Assembly (NCBI GenBank): GCA_031272415.1
Contig: JAISTU010000099.1
Coordinates: 1 to 30,817 of the forward strand
DNA length: 30,817 bases
Direction: 5' to 3'
Origin: Bacteroidales bacterium
GTDB taxonomy: Bacteria > Bacteroidota > Bacteroidia > Bacteroidales > WCHB1-69
Positions 22,221 to 30,817 of the stretch are shown piece by piece. Both the position numbers and the translations under genes were made by a program. The notes beneath the pieces are model-generated. The model searched no databases, was not told where the DNA came from, and saw nothing but the letters and a program-made list of their open reading frames with translations. Every line of letters starts with the position of its first letter. Within the stretch, counting starts at the first letter, position 1.

Positions 22221-25200
22221 ATGATGTATTCAAAAGCAAAAAAATGGAAAAATGGGTTGAAAAAAGATGTTTTAATTATCTTATTTTCAATGTTTTATAT
22301 ATTTGGGATGGCGCAACAAAAAACGGTTTATTTTTCTAATGACCCTTCAAAAACGGTCGAAGAAATGAACACTTTTTTTGGCACAGCAAACAAACAACAT
22401 GAAGAAATTGCCAAAGCAACTACAAAAAAGTTTGCTCCTTTTTGGGCTACATTAAGTCCGCAGTTACAAAAAAGTTTTATCACGCTTGCCAATGATATGC
22501 TCAATCGCAGGCATCGTCCTGTGCCACAGTTTTCAGATTTTATTAAAACCTATCAAGCGATTGCAGAACACAATTTTGATGATATGGAATTTGAGGTGTT
22601 GATACGCTGTTTAAAATATGATATTGCTGCCGATTTGAACGCTTTTGGAAATCAAATGGATTTTTATTATAATCTATTGACAGAGAATAAGTTAAATAAA
22701 ATTTCAGGTTGTTCGTGGTATGCACGCGATGTAGAAGATTATGTGTTTGCGTTTGATTCTTTGCCAAAGGTGATTTTTCCGAGTTTTACCTTAGTTTGTA
22801 CAAATGAAAAAGACAGCATGGTTATTGAAGAGACAACAGGCACATATTATCCGACAAAAAACCAATTGATGGGCAATAAAGGCAAAATATTGTGGGAAAA
22901 AGCGGGTTTAGATAATGATGTTTATGCAACTTTTGATAAATATATTGTCAGCACAAAATTGACGCGTTTGCAGATTGAGAATGCAAAATATTCTAATCCT
23001 GCCTATTTTCCGAAGGCAGAGACAGGCGTTTTGGAGGATAGAATTACGGTTGCGGACGACATTGATGGCAATTCCACTTTCCCAAGATTTACGTCTTACA
23101 GAAAGAATATTCATATTGAAAATTTTTATGAAGGTGTTGATTATGAAGGCGGTATGCAAGTCAGAGGGGCGAGTGTTTTCGGCAAAGGAGAGGGAGACTC
23201 TTTGGCAGTATTGATTTTCAAAAGAGATGGAACACCTGCCATTGTAGTTTCTTCTAATTCATTTATACTCAAGCCGGAAGCGGTATATTCTGAAATGTGT
23301 TCTATGTGCATTCGGTTGGGCAATGGCGACTCTATGTTTCATTCGGCAATCAGCATGCGATATGATGCTCCCAAACGCGATATTTGGTTTATTCGTGGCG
23401 ATAAAGGTCCGCAAAGAATGCCTATTACGGACTCTTATCATCAATTAGAGATTACCTCCGGCGCCATTCATTGGAATATGAAGGAGGAAAAGATTGATAT
23501 TTCCGCACCGCCCGGTCCAACGGATGCAAGTTTTGCAGTTCTCGAATCTGCTAATTATTTTGAGCAAAACAGGGTCAATAAAATGCAAGGCATGTCAGAA
23601 ATCAATCCGATGTGGACTTTGTATGAGTTTTTTCGCAAAACAAAGGTCAAAAAAGCACCTTTGGCGGACATTGTTAAATGGTACGGCTATTCACGCTCGG
23701 ATGTACAAAGTTTGATGTTTAGTTTTGTAGAGTACGGTTTTATTGATTATAATGTTAATAATGATGTTATTACATATCGACAAAAATTAGGCAATTATCT
23801 GCAAAATGAACTCAAAAAGAAAGATTATGATGTGATTGAATTTCGCTCTTCTGTGCAAGGAAATGCCACTAATGCAACACTCAGTTTATTGAATTATGAT
23901 TTGGATATTTTTGGTATAGATATGGTGATTGTATCTGATAGTCAAATGGTTACAATATTTCCAACCAATAAACATATTACTGTTCAGAAAAATAGAGATT
24001 TTTTGTTTCATGGCAAAGTAGAGGCGGGTTTATTTGATTTTTGGGTAACAAATTCGCGTTTTGATTATGACCATTTTTTGATGGATTTCAATGTAATAGA
24101 CTCCATTGTGTTTTATGTGGAGGACAAATCGCAACAGCCGAATATGTATGGTGAATATCCGTTGCAAAAGGTTCGCAATTATGTAGAAGATGTGTCAGGT
24201 ACGCTGTATATTGACGAGCAAAATAACAAATCAAGCATGTTTAGCAAGCGGGGCTATCCCTATTTTGAAAGCAAATCCAACGGGCGTGTTACTTACAATC
24301 ATGATTTTGTGCAAAAAGGGGTGTATGATAAAAACCGATTTTATTACTCCACTGAAAAATTTACTTTGCGGGATTTGGATGATTTTGACACCGATTCGCT
24401 GTCCTTTGACGGTTATCTTAATTCGGGTGGTATTTTTCCCGATATTGCTTTGCCGTTGAAGGTGCGTCCCGATTTTTCATTGGGATTTGTGCACAACACG
24501 GACGCAAGCGGATTGCCTGCGTATGAGGGCAAGGGTGTTTTTGCGGGTAAAATAGACCTCAGCAATCAGGGCTTGCGTTGTACGGGCGGTTTGGATTTTG
24601 TTGCCTCACATGCACAGGGCAAAAATATGCTCTTTTTCTTGGACTCCATGAATGCGAAATTTGATGATTACCGCATTGATGCGCGTGCTGAATTTCCCCC
24701 TACAACTGCCCGCAATTTGAATGCTCACTGGGATATTTATTCCAATCAAATGTTTGTCAATAATACAGACAGCAAAATTAAAATGTATGACCGCTCTCGC
24801 ATGGATGGTCAGTTAATTGTTTCTAATTCAGGCGTTAAGGGGAACGGTATTTTCACGCATGATATTGGTGAGTTTGTCTCTGACGAATACCGATTTTTGC
24901 ATCATGAAGTTACTTCTAATATAACTTCTATTGCATTGAAAGACACTATTTTAGAAGATTTTTATCTCAAAACACAAAATCACAATATGCACCTTAATTT
25001 AGCGGAACAATGGGGAAAATTTGAGTCCAATTCGGGAGCAAATCCCATTATTTTCCCGCTCAATGAGTACATGACTTATTCATTGCGGTTTGAGTGGAAA
25101 ATTCCGCAGGCTATATTAAGTTTTATGTATGATGACCCTTTTGCTAATATCAATATCAATGGGTCTGAATTAAAAGAATTGTATGACATGAAATCTGTTG

Positions 25201-26747
25201 GTAATGAACTCATTAGCATACATCCTGCACAAGATTCATTGCGTTTTACGACCACCAAAGCCGATTATAATTTGAAAAAATATGAACTTTTGGCACACGG
25301 TGTTCGGTTTATAGAAACGGCTGACGCTGCTATTTTTCCGCGTGACGGTGAAGTGAAAATATTCAGACGTGCCGAAATGGGTAAATTGGCAAATTCACGC
25401 ATTTTAGCCAATACATACACCAAATATCACGAAATTACAAAGGCAATTACATATATCAATTCGCGTAAATCTTACCATGCAAACGGCTATTTCAATTATG
25501 TGGATGAAAATAAAAAGAAACAAGAAATCTATTTTGATACCATTTGGGTAACAAAAGATGTGGTAACGAGAGCAAGCGGAAATATTGACTATATGGCTGA
25601 TTTTACGCTCAATCCATACTTCGGATTTGCAGGAAAAGCCCTTTTGCAAGCAGAAGAGAAATTTTTGACTTTCAAAGGGGCTGTTTCACTCAAACAAACT
25701 TGCTATGAAAATGTGTATGCACCCGTTAGATTTGAGGGTGTTGTCAATCCGGATTCAATTTTAATACCTATCAACGCAACCACAAAAGACACCTCCAATC
25801 GTCCTGTTGTAGCCGCAATTGCCTCCAATTCGGAAGGCACTATTTATCCTGCATTTGCCCGCTCAAAGGATGCTCTTAACAATTCCGAATATCTCTCTGC
25901 ATCAGGTTTGCTCACGTATGACAAAGAATTGTCTTCTTTTGTGGTAACTTCTGCCAAAAAATTGGAAGACCCTGATACAGAGGAGAATGCAATTTACCTC
26001 AACACCAAACGTTGTCAAGTAAAAGGGGTAGGAGTTTTGAATTTGGGGGCTAATTTTGGGCGTGTGGCATTCAATCCGATGGGACAAATTACCAATTTTA
26101 TTGCCAATGATTCGGCGGTTATTCGTTTTGCGTCTCCTTTTGATTTCGTTTTCAGCAAAGCCTGCATGGATATAATTTTAGATAAATTGGCAACCAATAT
26201 GTCTTTGGACGCTTTAGACCCCTCCGAAAATGCGCATTATAAATCGGTTTTGTACTCATTATTAGGGCAAAAAGAGTTTGATAAATTGTATCCTGAATTG
26301 AAAAACAATTATCGCTTTTTAAAACTGCCTAAATCATTGTCAATGAACATGTTATTTGCAGATTTACAAATGGAATGGCAAAGTGATAAAAAAGCATTTG
26401 TCAACACGGCTCCCATAGGGATTGCGATTGTTGGAGGCTCGGAAGTCAATCGTTATGTACCCGGAATATTGGAAATTGAGAAAAAAGGTACTTCCAAAAC
26501 AAGTAACAAAACCAATCTGAAATTATACCTTGAAATTGGGGATGATTGGTTTTATTTTCAATTTGACGGCACAAATATGAACGCATGCTCTTCTATCAAA
26601 GCCTTTGAAACAACTCTCAAAGCAATTGATATAAAAGACCGTACCATTGCTGCCGACACCAAAAAGAAATTGCCCATGTATCGTTATGGCGCCGCCTCTG
26701 TCAGTCAAAAAAGAAAATTTGTAGAAAAATATCGAACCGAAGAATGA
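22221..26747 (+). CDS. Unrecognised 1508-residue secreted protein coupled to an LptF/G permease
   Basis: After a basic start (KAKKWKNGLKKD) comes a signal peptide (VLIILFSMFYIFGMAQQ). The rest has no transmembrane segment that I can see and alternates beta-rich stretches throughout, with repeated patterns of the type GxLxxSNSGVKGNGIF and FxGKxxxxxxxLxFKGxVSLKQ that recall long beta-jellyroll or beta-helical envelope proteins; a short helical segment (about 460-545) interrupts. No catalytic motif is recognised. An ATG at 22224 is an alternative start. Its stop overlaps the LptF/G-family start by ATGA, so the two are translated together. That suggests a role in lipopolysaccharide transport or outer-membrane assembly, perhaps as a periplasmic or outer-membrane partner; this is inference from context only. 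Has its own promoter box. Confidence 0.8.
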   Translation: MMYSKAKKWKNGLKKDVLIILFSMFYIFGMAQQKTVYFSNDPSKTVEEMNTFFGTANKQHEEIAKATTKKFAPFWATLSPQLQKSFITLANDMLNRRHRPVPQFSDFIKTYQAIAEHNFDDMEFEVLIRCLKYDIAADLNAFGNQMDFYYNLLTENKLNKISGCSWYARDVEDYVFAFDSLPKVIFPSFTLVCTNEKDSMVIEETTGTYYPTKNQLMGNKGKILWEKAGLDNDVYATFDKYIVSTKLTRLQIENAKYSNPAYFPKAETGVLEDRITVADDIDGNSTFPRFTSYRKNIHIENFYEGVDYEGGMQVRGASVFGKGEGDSLAVLIFKRDGTPAIVVSSNSFILKPEAVYSEMCSMCIRLGNGDSMFHSAISMRYDAPKRDIWFIRGDKGPQRMPITDSYHQLEITSGAIHWNMKEEKIDISAPPGPTDASFAVLESANYFEQNRVNKMQGMSEINPMWTLYEFFRKTKVKKAPLADIVKWYGYSRSDVQSLMFSFVEYGFIDYNVNNDVITYRQKLGNYLQNELKKKDYDVIEFRSSVQGNATNATLSLLNYDLDIFGIDMVIVSDSQMVTIFPTNKHITVQKNRDFLFHGKVEAGLFDFWVTNSRFDYDHFLMDFNVIDSIVFYVEDKSQQPNMYGEYPLQKVRNYVEDVSGTLYIDEQNNKSSMFSKRGYPYFESKSNGRVTYNHDFVQKGVYDKNRFYYSTEKFTLRDLDDFDTDSLSFDGYLNSGGIFPDIALPLKVRPDFSLGFVHNTDASGLPAYEGKGVFAGKIDLSNQGLRCTGGLDFVASHAQGKNMLFFLDSMNAKFDDYRIDARAEFPPTTARNLNAHWDIYSNQMFVNNTDSKIKMYDRSRMDGQLIVSNSGVKGNGIFTHDIGEFVSDEYRFLHHEVTSNITSIALKDTILEDFYLKTQNHNMHLNLAEQWGKFESNSGANPIIFPLNEYMTYSLRFEWKIPQAILSFMYDDPFANININGSELKELYDMKSVGNELISIHPAQDSLRFTTTKADYNLKKYELLAHGVRFIETADAAIFPRDGEVKIFRRAEMGKLANSRILANTYTKYHEITKAITYINSRKSYHANGYFNYVDENKKKQEIYFDTIWVTKDVVTRASGNIDYMADFTLNPYFGFAGKALLQAEEKFLTFKGAVSLKQTCYENVYAPVRFEGVVNPDSILIPINATTKDTSNRPVVAAIASNSEGTIYPAFARSKDALNNSEYLSASGLLTYDKELSSFVVTSAKKLEDPDTEENAIYLNTKRCQVKGVGVLNLGANFGRVAFNPMGQITNFIANDSAVIRFASPFDFVFSKACMDIILDKLATNMSLDALDPSENAHYKSVLYSLLGQKEFDKLYPELKNNYRFLKLPKSLSMNMLFADLQMEWQSDKKAFVNTAPIGIAIVGGSEVNRYVPGILEIEKKGTSKTSNKTNLKLYLEIGDDWFYFQFDGTNMNACSSIKAFETTLKAIDIKDRTIAADTKKKLPMYRYGAASVSQKRKFVEKYRTEE

Positions 26748-28201
26748 AATTTCCAAAAATAGTAGATAAATATTTATTAAAAATGCATATAGCACCTTTA
26801 ATACTCACATTTTTGGTGGTATTATTTGTGCTGTTGATGCAATTTATTTGGAAATATATTGATGATTTGGTAGGCAAAGGGCTTGAGTGGCAAATCATTA
26901 TGCAATTGTTTGGGTTGATGTCTTTTACCTTTATTCCTTTGTCGATGCCGTTGGCGGTATTGCTTTCAGGTTTAATCACTTATGGCAATTTGGCAGAAAG
27001 AAGCGAACTTACTGCACTCAAATCGGCAGGCATCCCTTTGCATAGAATATTAACACCTTTGTTTGTTTTATCAGCGGCTTTGGCGGTAACAACTTTTTTT
27101 GTTGCCAACAATGTTGTACCTGTAATTTCTTTAAAATCACAAACTTTGCTGTCCGATATTAGGGCACAAAAACCGGCTCTCAATATAGAAGAAGGAACTT
27201 TTTACAGCGGAATTGAAAATTATGTCATTCGGATTGGCAAGAAAGAAAATGATAATCAGACAGTTCATGATATTTTAATTTATGACCACTCCAAATCAAC
27301 CGGCTTGGCAACATTAACTTACGCAAAGAGAGGCACAATGAAAATGTCGGCAAATAAACAATTTTTGCTTTTTTCTTTGGAAGATGGTTTTTTATTTGAT
27401 GAAAATGTTCGTTTTGACCCTTCTGTTGCGGTCGTCAATTTGCCTGTTTTGAGAGGTAAATTTGAGCGGCAAGATATACAATTTGATTTGTCATCCTTTC
27501 AATTGCAAAGAACTAATGAGGAGTTTTACAGAGACCATTATGAGATGTTAAATGTATCGCAACTATCTGATTATATGGATACTATGCAAACCAATCTGCT
27601 CAATGCACGTCATAATTTGGGCGATAGAATGCTCAAAAATTTACGTTATATTTATTCCTATTGCACTGATACAACGCTTTTTAAGCAGCCTTTGGACACG
27701 GCTCGACAAACATTGCCTTTGACCGCCGAAGATAAAGAAAAAATTTATACACATGCTTTACAAATTGCCAGAGAAAATGCAAGTTTGTTGGATTTCAATA
27801 TTTTAGACACCGAAAATCAGGAGAAAAATCTTTGGCGATATGAAAATGAATTGCATAGAAAATATGTATTATCGTTTGCGTGCATATTGCTTTTTTTCAT
27901 TGGGGCGCCGTTGGGAGCCATTATTCGCAAAGGAGGTTTGGGCTTTCCGATGGCATCTTCGATTATAGTTTTTGTTATTTTTTGGATTATTTATTCCACC
28001 GGCGAACACATGGCAAGAGTAGGTACAATTCCGTCGTGGCTGGGTATGTGGTCGCCGATAATTCTTTTGTCTCCATTCGCAATTGTGTTGGTTTATAAGG
28101 CATCTGTCGGCTCCAACTTTACCTCCTTTGGAATGTTTTTAGACCGCCTGCTACAAAATAAATTCATCAAAAAAATAATAAAAAAGAAAAAAGAGAATTA
28201 A
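26744..28201 (+). CDS. LptF/LptG-family permease (YjgP/YjgQ)
   Basis: 485 residues. Family layout is clear: an N-terminal helix block (KIVDKYLLKMHIAPLILTFLVVLFVLLMQFIWKYIDDLVGKG at about 5-47, then FIPLSMPLAVLLSGLITYGNLAERSELTALKSAGI), a periplasmic beta-jellyroll (about 130-360, for example IEEGTFYSGIENYVIRIG), and three C-terminal helices (SFACILLFFIGAPLGAIIRKGGLG onward). Such permeases pair with LptB in the ABC transporter that extracts lipopolysaccharide from the inner membrane. Many Bacteroidota carry a single large LptF/G-type protein or two separate ones, so I do not choose between lptF and lptG. It overlaps the upstream 1508-residue gene by 4 nt. The jellyroll segment is longer than in Escherichia coli because of a helical insertion (about 270-370). 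Convergent to the serine hydrolase gene. Confidence 0.92.
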   Translation: MKFPKIVDKYLLKMHIAPLILTFLVVLFVLLMQFIWKYIDDLVGKGLEWQIIMQLFGLMSFTFIPLSMPLAVLLSGLITYGNLAERSELTALKSAGIPLHRILTPLFVLSAALAVTTFFVANNVVPVISLKSQTLLSDIRAQKPALNIEEGTFYSGIENYVIRIGKKENDNQTVHDILIYDHSKSTGLATLTYAKRGTMKMSANKQFLLFSLEDGFLFDENVRFDPSVAVVNLPVLRGKFERQDIQFDLSSFQLQRTNEEFYRDHYEMLNVSQLSDYMDTMQTNLLNARHNLGDRMLKNLRYIYSYCTDTTLFKQPLDTARQTLPLTAEDKEKIYTHALQIARENASLLDFNILDTENQEKNLWRYENELHRKYVLSFACILLFFIGAPLGAIIRKGGLGFPMASSIIVFVIFWIIYSTGEHMARVGTIPSWLGMWSPIILLSPFAIVLVYKASVGSNFTSFGMFLDRLLQNKFIKKIIKKKKEN

Positions 28202-28210
28202 ACATTTCAA

Positions 28211-28256
28211 CTTTTTTTTTTGCATTTTGGGATAAAAACGTTCTAAAATTAGACAT
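28211..28256 (-). repeat. AGAACG...AATGCAAAA module, reversed copy
   Basis: Read on minus: TTTTAGAACGTTTTTATCCC followed by AAAATGCAAAAAAAAAAG. It is the closest match to 4695-4727 and 16423-16460. It lies just left of the palindrome at 28261. Confidence 0.75.
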
Positions 28257-28260
28257 TTCC

Positions 28261-28354
28261 TGTCTGAACCACGATTTTCATAAGATTTATAAGATTAGCA
28301 GGATTAAAATAATCATATAAATCATTAAAATCATTCCAAATCACAGTTCAGACA
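28261..28354. repeat. TGTCTGAAC/GTTCAGACA palindrome, 94-bp copy
   Basis: Starts TGTCTGAACCACGATTTTCA and ends AAATCACAGTTCAGACA. Four GATT then four AATC at 9 nt except near the ends (11 and 10). It lies between the convergent permease and serine hydrolase genes, followed by TTCTCCATTCTCAATT tandem units up to about 28398. Confidence 0.9.
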
Positions 28355-28418
28355 ATGCAAAAAATAATTCTCCATTCTCAATTCTCCATTCTCAATTGAA
28401 AAGATATCCTCTCTCATT

Positions 28419-29579
28419 TTACAATCTTTCTTCGTCTAATATTTGCAAAAAAAGGTCGCTTCTGCCGCCGGCGAAACCTCTGTTGTAAATATTGGAGAGA
28501 AAAATTATCAACACATTATCATCTAATCTTTTGATAAACAGCGTATTATTTCCATTCCATAAACCGCCATGATACACTAACGCACTACCGTTTTTGTCGC
28601 AATCTAAACGCCAGCCATAGCCATAATTGTTGCATTGAGACAAATCCAAATTGTGAGGCTCAAATGCCATATTTTTGGTCTCTTCTTTGAGTAACTTATT
28701 GGAATCCAAAGCGTTATTGTACAAAAATAAATCATTTACCGTGCTAAAAATGCCTTTATCCCCAAAAATCCCTGAAAGATAGTCTTTTTGGTAAACTTTT
28801 TTGTCTTTTTTGTGTCCAAATGCAAAATTTTTGCCATCCATATATGCCTTTTGGTCGTAAAAGCAAGTGTTTTTCATTCCCGCAGGCTCAAAAATAAATC
28901 GCTTTACATATTCAGGGAAAGACTGCCCTGATATTTTTTCAACAATTAAAGCCAAAGTCGCATAGCCTGTATTGGAATAATTAAAAGATGTCCCAGAAGG
29001 AAATGTAAGTGGCTGAAAATGAGCCTCTAACATCCTTTCTAAACTGTCATTATCAATCAAAAAATCTTTATTTTCCTGAAATTTATCAGCAAATTTAAAA
29101 TAATCAGGCACCCCTGACCGATGACAAAGCAATTGTGAAATGCTTACCCCTGAGTAGGGAAAAGTGGGTATATATTGTTGCACACTGTCGGTTAATTTCA
29201 ACTTTCCTTGTTCAAAAAGTTGCAGTATCGCAATGGCTGTAAATTGCTTTGATACCGATGCCAACTCGAAGCGTGTGAGGCTGTTAATGCGTTTTTTAGA
29301 TTGAAAATCAGCGTATCCCGTGCAATTAGAATACAAAATCGAACTCCCTTGCGCTATCAAAATGCAACCATTGAAATGATTTTCTTTCACCATCGACAAA
29401 AAAACACTGTCCAACCGCTGATATAATTTGGCGGTATATAAATTATTTTTCTTGTAATAACTTGTAAAATAAGAATTTACGTCGTTATTGGCAAAATTGA
29501 AAAACAGCAAGCCATAAAAAAGACTTGCTGCACTAAATAACATAAAAAAAATTATATTCTTAATCAATGTTTTACTCAC
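28419..29579 (-). CDS. Membrane-anchored serine hydrolase (beta-lactamase/class C-like family)
   Basis: 386 residues. An N-terminal hydrophobic segment (NIIFFMLFSAASLFYGLLFF) is an uncleaved anchor or signal peptide. The serine beta-lactamase-like fold shows SxxK as SVSK (S108, K111) in FELASVSKQFTAIAILQL, YxN as Y201-S-N203 in FNYSNTGYATLALIVEKI, and HGG at 337-339 in LVYHGGLWNGN. LLCHRSGVPDY is also typical of the family. Members include D-alanyl-D-alanine carboxypeptidases, esterases and peptidases; substrate cannot be told. Start ATG at 29579. It lies 6 nt after ricT and has no promoter box of its own, so it should be expressed with ricT. Its 3' end faces the LptF/G gene. Confidence 0.9.
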   Translation of the reverse strand: MSKTLIKNIIFFMLFSAASLFYGLLFFNFANNDVNSYFTSYYKKNNLYTAKLYQRLDSVFLSMVKENHFNGCILIAQGSSILYSNCTGYADFQSKKRINSLTRFELASVSKQFTAIAILQLFEQGKLKLTDSVQQYIPTFPYSGVSISQLLCHRSGVPDYFKFADKFQENKDFLIDNDSLERMLEAHFQPLTFPSGTSFNYSNTGYATLALIVEKISGQSFPEYVKRFIFEPAGMKNTCFYDQKAYMDGKNFAFGHKKDKKVYQKDYLSGIFGDKGIFSTVNDLFLYNNALDSNKLLKEETKNMAFEPHNLDLSQCNNYGYGWRLDCDKNGSALVYHGGLWNGNNTLFIKRLDDNVLIIFLSNIYNRGFAGGRSDLFLQILDEERL

Positions 29580-29585
29580 TCTTTT

Positions 29586-30758
29586 TTAATCTTTAATCTT
29601 ATCCCACTCCTCAACGCTAAAACTTTGTGCATCTTCGTCTGAATTGAGATTGATTTCTGCATAATCTTCTAATTGTGCAATTTTCCCTTTTTTCTTATTT
29701 ATATCCATGATTTCCTTGACTTTATCTGTCGGAATAGCATAAAGTATTTTTGAATTATCATTTTTATAAGCGAACCACATTAAGCGTTTAAATATATCTA
29801 TTTTTTGGCAAAATGCGGCTCCTTTTTCGGTGTGAAGGAGTGTTTTTGTGTCAGGAAATTCTTTTAATTCTTCCTGATAGGCTTTGTTTTCAAAATTGAG
29901 ACAGCATTTGAGTTTTCCGCATTGTCCTGCCAATTTTAACGGATTGAGAGACAATTGTTGCGTGCGTGCGGCACTTGTGGAAACCGATTGAAAACTGTTT
30001 AACCATGACGCACAGCACAATTCACGTCCGCAAGAGCCAATTCCGCCTAAACGAGCGGCTTCTTGCCGAACTCCTATCTGCTTCATTTCTATGCGAATAT
30101 GAAATTCTTCGGCTAAAATTTTTATCAATTCTCTAAAATCAATTCGCTCATCAGCAGAATAATAAAAAGTGGCTTTAGAACCATCGCCTTGATACTCAAC
30201 ATCATTGACTTTCATATTGAGATTTAAATCCCATGCAATATATCGCGACCGCATCATGGTATCATATTCTTTGCTGACGGCTGCCACCCATTTTTCAACG
30301 TCAGTTGCCCGCGCCCGATGATATATTTTTTTGACCACTTTGCTTTCGGTAACATTTTTGTTACGCATCTGCAATTTCACCGCCTCTCCCATAAGCGTAA
30401 TAATGCCTATATCTGACCCAGGAGCGGACTCTACCATAACTATATCGCCCTCTTGATAAACCCCATTTTCAGGCAAAAGCATAAATTCTTTATGACTATT
30501 TTTAAACTGCACTTCGGCAATGTTATATGTTTTTTTCCCTTTTAAAGGAATATCTTTTAACCAATCATAAGTAGATAATTTACAGCATCTTTGCGTAAAA
30601 ATTCCACTATTATCTCCTTCTGCGGTAGGCACACAAAACAAACCTCGCGTCAAAAAAGGATTGGCACTTATCTTATCAGCCTCTATGCTATGGTCGCATG
30701 AAACTTGTATATCTTCTTCTAAACCAGACTCTTCCTGTATAAAATTAGTCTTTTCCAT
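29586..30758 (-). CDS. ricT: PSP1-domain protein, RicT homolog
   Basis: 390 residues. The PSP1 C-terminal domain family is recognised by EGDIVMVESAPGSDIGIITL, the central DRDKxxFYYSADERIDFRELI-like segment (here KATFYYSADERIDFRELIKI), RQEAARLGGIGSCGRELCC and QCGKLKCCLNFE. Two cysteine clusters, C223/C228/C229 and C260/C265/C266, match those that bind an iron-sulfur cluster in Bacillus RicT (YaaT), which works with RicA and RicF in RNA maturation control; the role in Bacteroidota is not established here. The N-terminal ~85 residues are variable. Start ATG at 30758 after a TATCTTTG box at 30782-30789. In a two-gene unit with the serine hydrolase. Confidence 0.93.
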   Translation of the reverse strand: MEKTNFIQEESGLEEDIQVSCDHSIEADKISANPFLTRGLFCVPTAEGDNSGIFTQRCCKLSTYDWLKDIPLKGKKTYNIAEVQFKNSHKEFMLLPENGVYQEGDIVMVESAPGSDIGIITLMGEAVKLQMRNKNVTESKVVKKIYHRARATDVEKWVAAVSKEYDTMMRSRYIAWDLNLNMKVNDVEYQGDGSKATFYYSADERIDFRELIKILAEEFHIRIEMKQIGVRQEAARLGGIGSCGRELCCASWLNSFQSVSTSAARTQQLSLNPLKLAGQCGKLKCCLNFENKAYQEELKEFPDTKTLLHTEKGAAFCQKIDIFKRLMWFAYKNDNSKILYAIPTDKVKEIMDINKKKGKIAQLEDYAEINLNSDEDAQSFSVEEWDKIKD

Positions 30759-30781
30759 CTGAATAATTTTCTATATAATTA

Positions 30782-30789
30782 CAAAGATA
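30782..30789 (-). promoter_or_regulatory. TATCTTTG -7 box for ricT and the serine hydrolase
   Basis: Minus strand: TTTTTAATTTTTAATTG, 11 nt, TATCTTTG, 23 nt before the ATG. The upstream module reaches the window end. Confidence 0.75.
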
Positions 30790-30817
30790 CACCTTTTTGT
30801 CAATTAAAAATTAAAAA

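Overview
The window looks like chromosomal DNA of an AT-rich member of the Bacteroidota. The evidence is a type IX secretion (T9SS) type A sorting domain on a small secreted protein, repeated TATCTTTG promoter boxes (the Bacteroidota TAnnTTTG -7 element), almost no Shine-Dalgarno sequences, and Bacteroidota-type envelope genes (a BamA without other Bam proteins nearby, an LptF/G permease, a RicT/PSP1 protein, DUF4221-like lipoproteins). I cannot name the genus. I found no phage genes, transposase, rRNA, tRNA or CRISPR array.

Layout. 1-4482 (minus strand) is a tightly overlapping secreted cassette: a four-repeat Fn3-like protein, a small T9SS-sorted protein with a single YD motif, and a large SpvB/FG-GAP/Rhs protein that is split by a frameshift and runs off the left edge. 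4969-8112 (minus) is an RND efflux permease without an adaptor or outer-membrane partner. 8280-10337 (minus) is a lipoprotein whose von Willebrand A (vWA) fold appears circularly permuted; upstream of it, in 10390-10582, lies a strongly structured, probably transcribed leader or small RNA. 10875-16385 (plus) holds pheS, bamA, a PAP2-like membrane protein, an M50-type membrane metallopeptidase and sixA. Convergent to it is dnaG (16541-18550, minus). 18933-21939 (plus) is an accessory set: a tiny peptide remnant, two tandem paralogous Cys-rich lipoproteins and a CGNC thioredoxin-like lipoprotein. 22221-28201 (plus) is an unrecognised 1508-residue secreted protein translationally coupled to an LptF/LptG permease. 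28419-30758 (minus) is ricT followed by a membrane-anchored serine hydrolase of the beta-lactamase family.

The most unusual content is between the genes. Four complete and one half copy of an imperfect palindrome bounded by TGTCTGAAC and GTTCAGACA occupy five intergenic gaps. The interior is an array of GATT tetranucleotides on a 9-nt period that flips to AATC at the centre. The palindromes sit in mosaics with other recurring modules: an AGAACG...AATGCAAAA module, a 7-nt tandem CTACACT module ending in CTGAAAAAA, a TTTTTAATTTTTAATTG module, and the TATCTTTG box. Two loci about 8 kb apart (10585-10758 on minus and 18659-18877 on plus) share a nearly identical 105-bp stretch between the palindrome and the promoter box, as if promoter and palindrome had been copied as one unit. 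This repeat family is the best candidate here for something undescribed.
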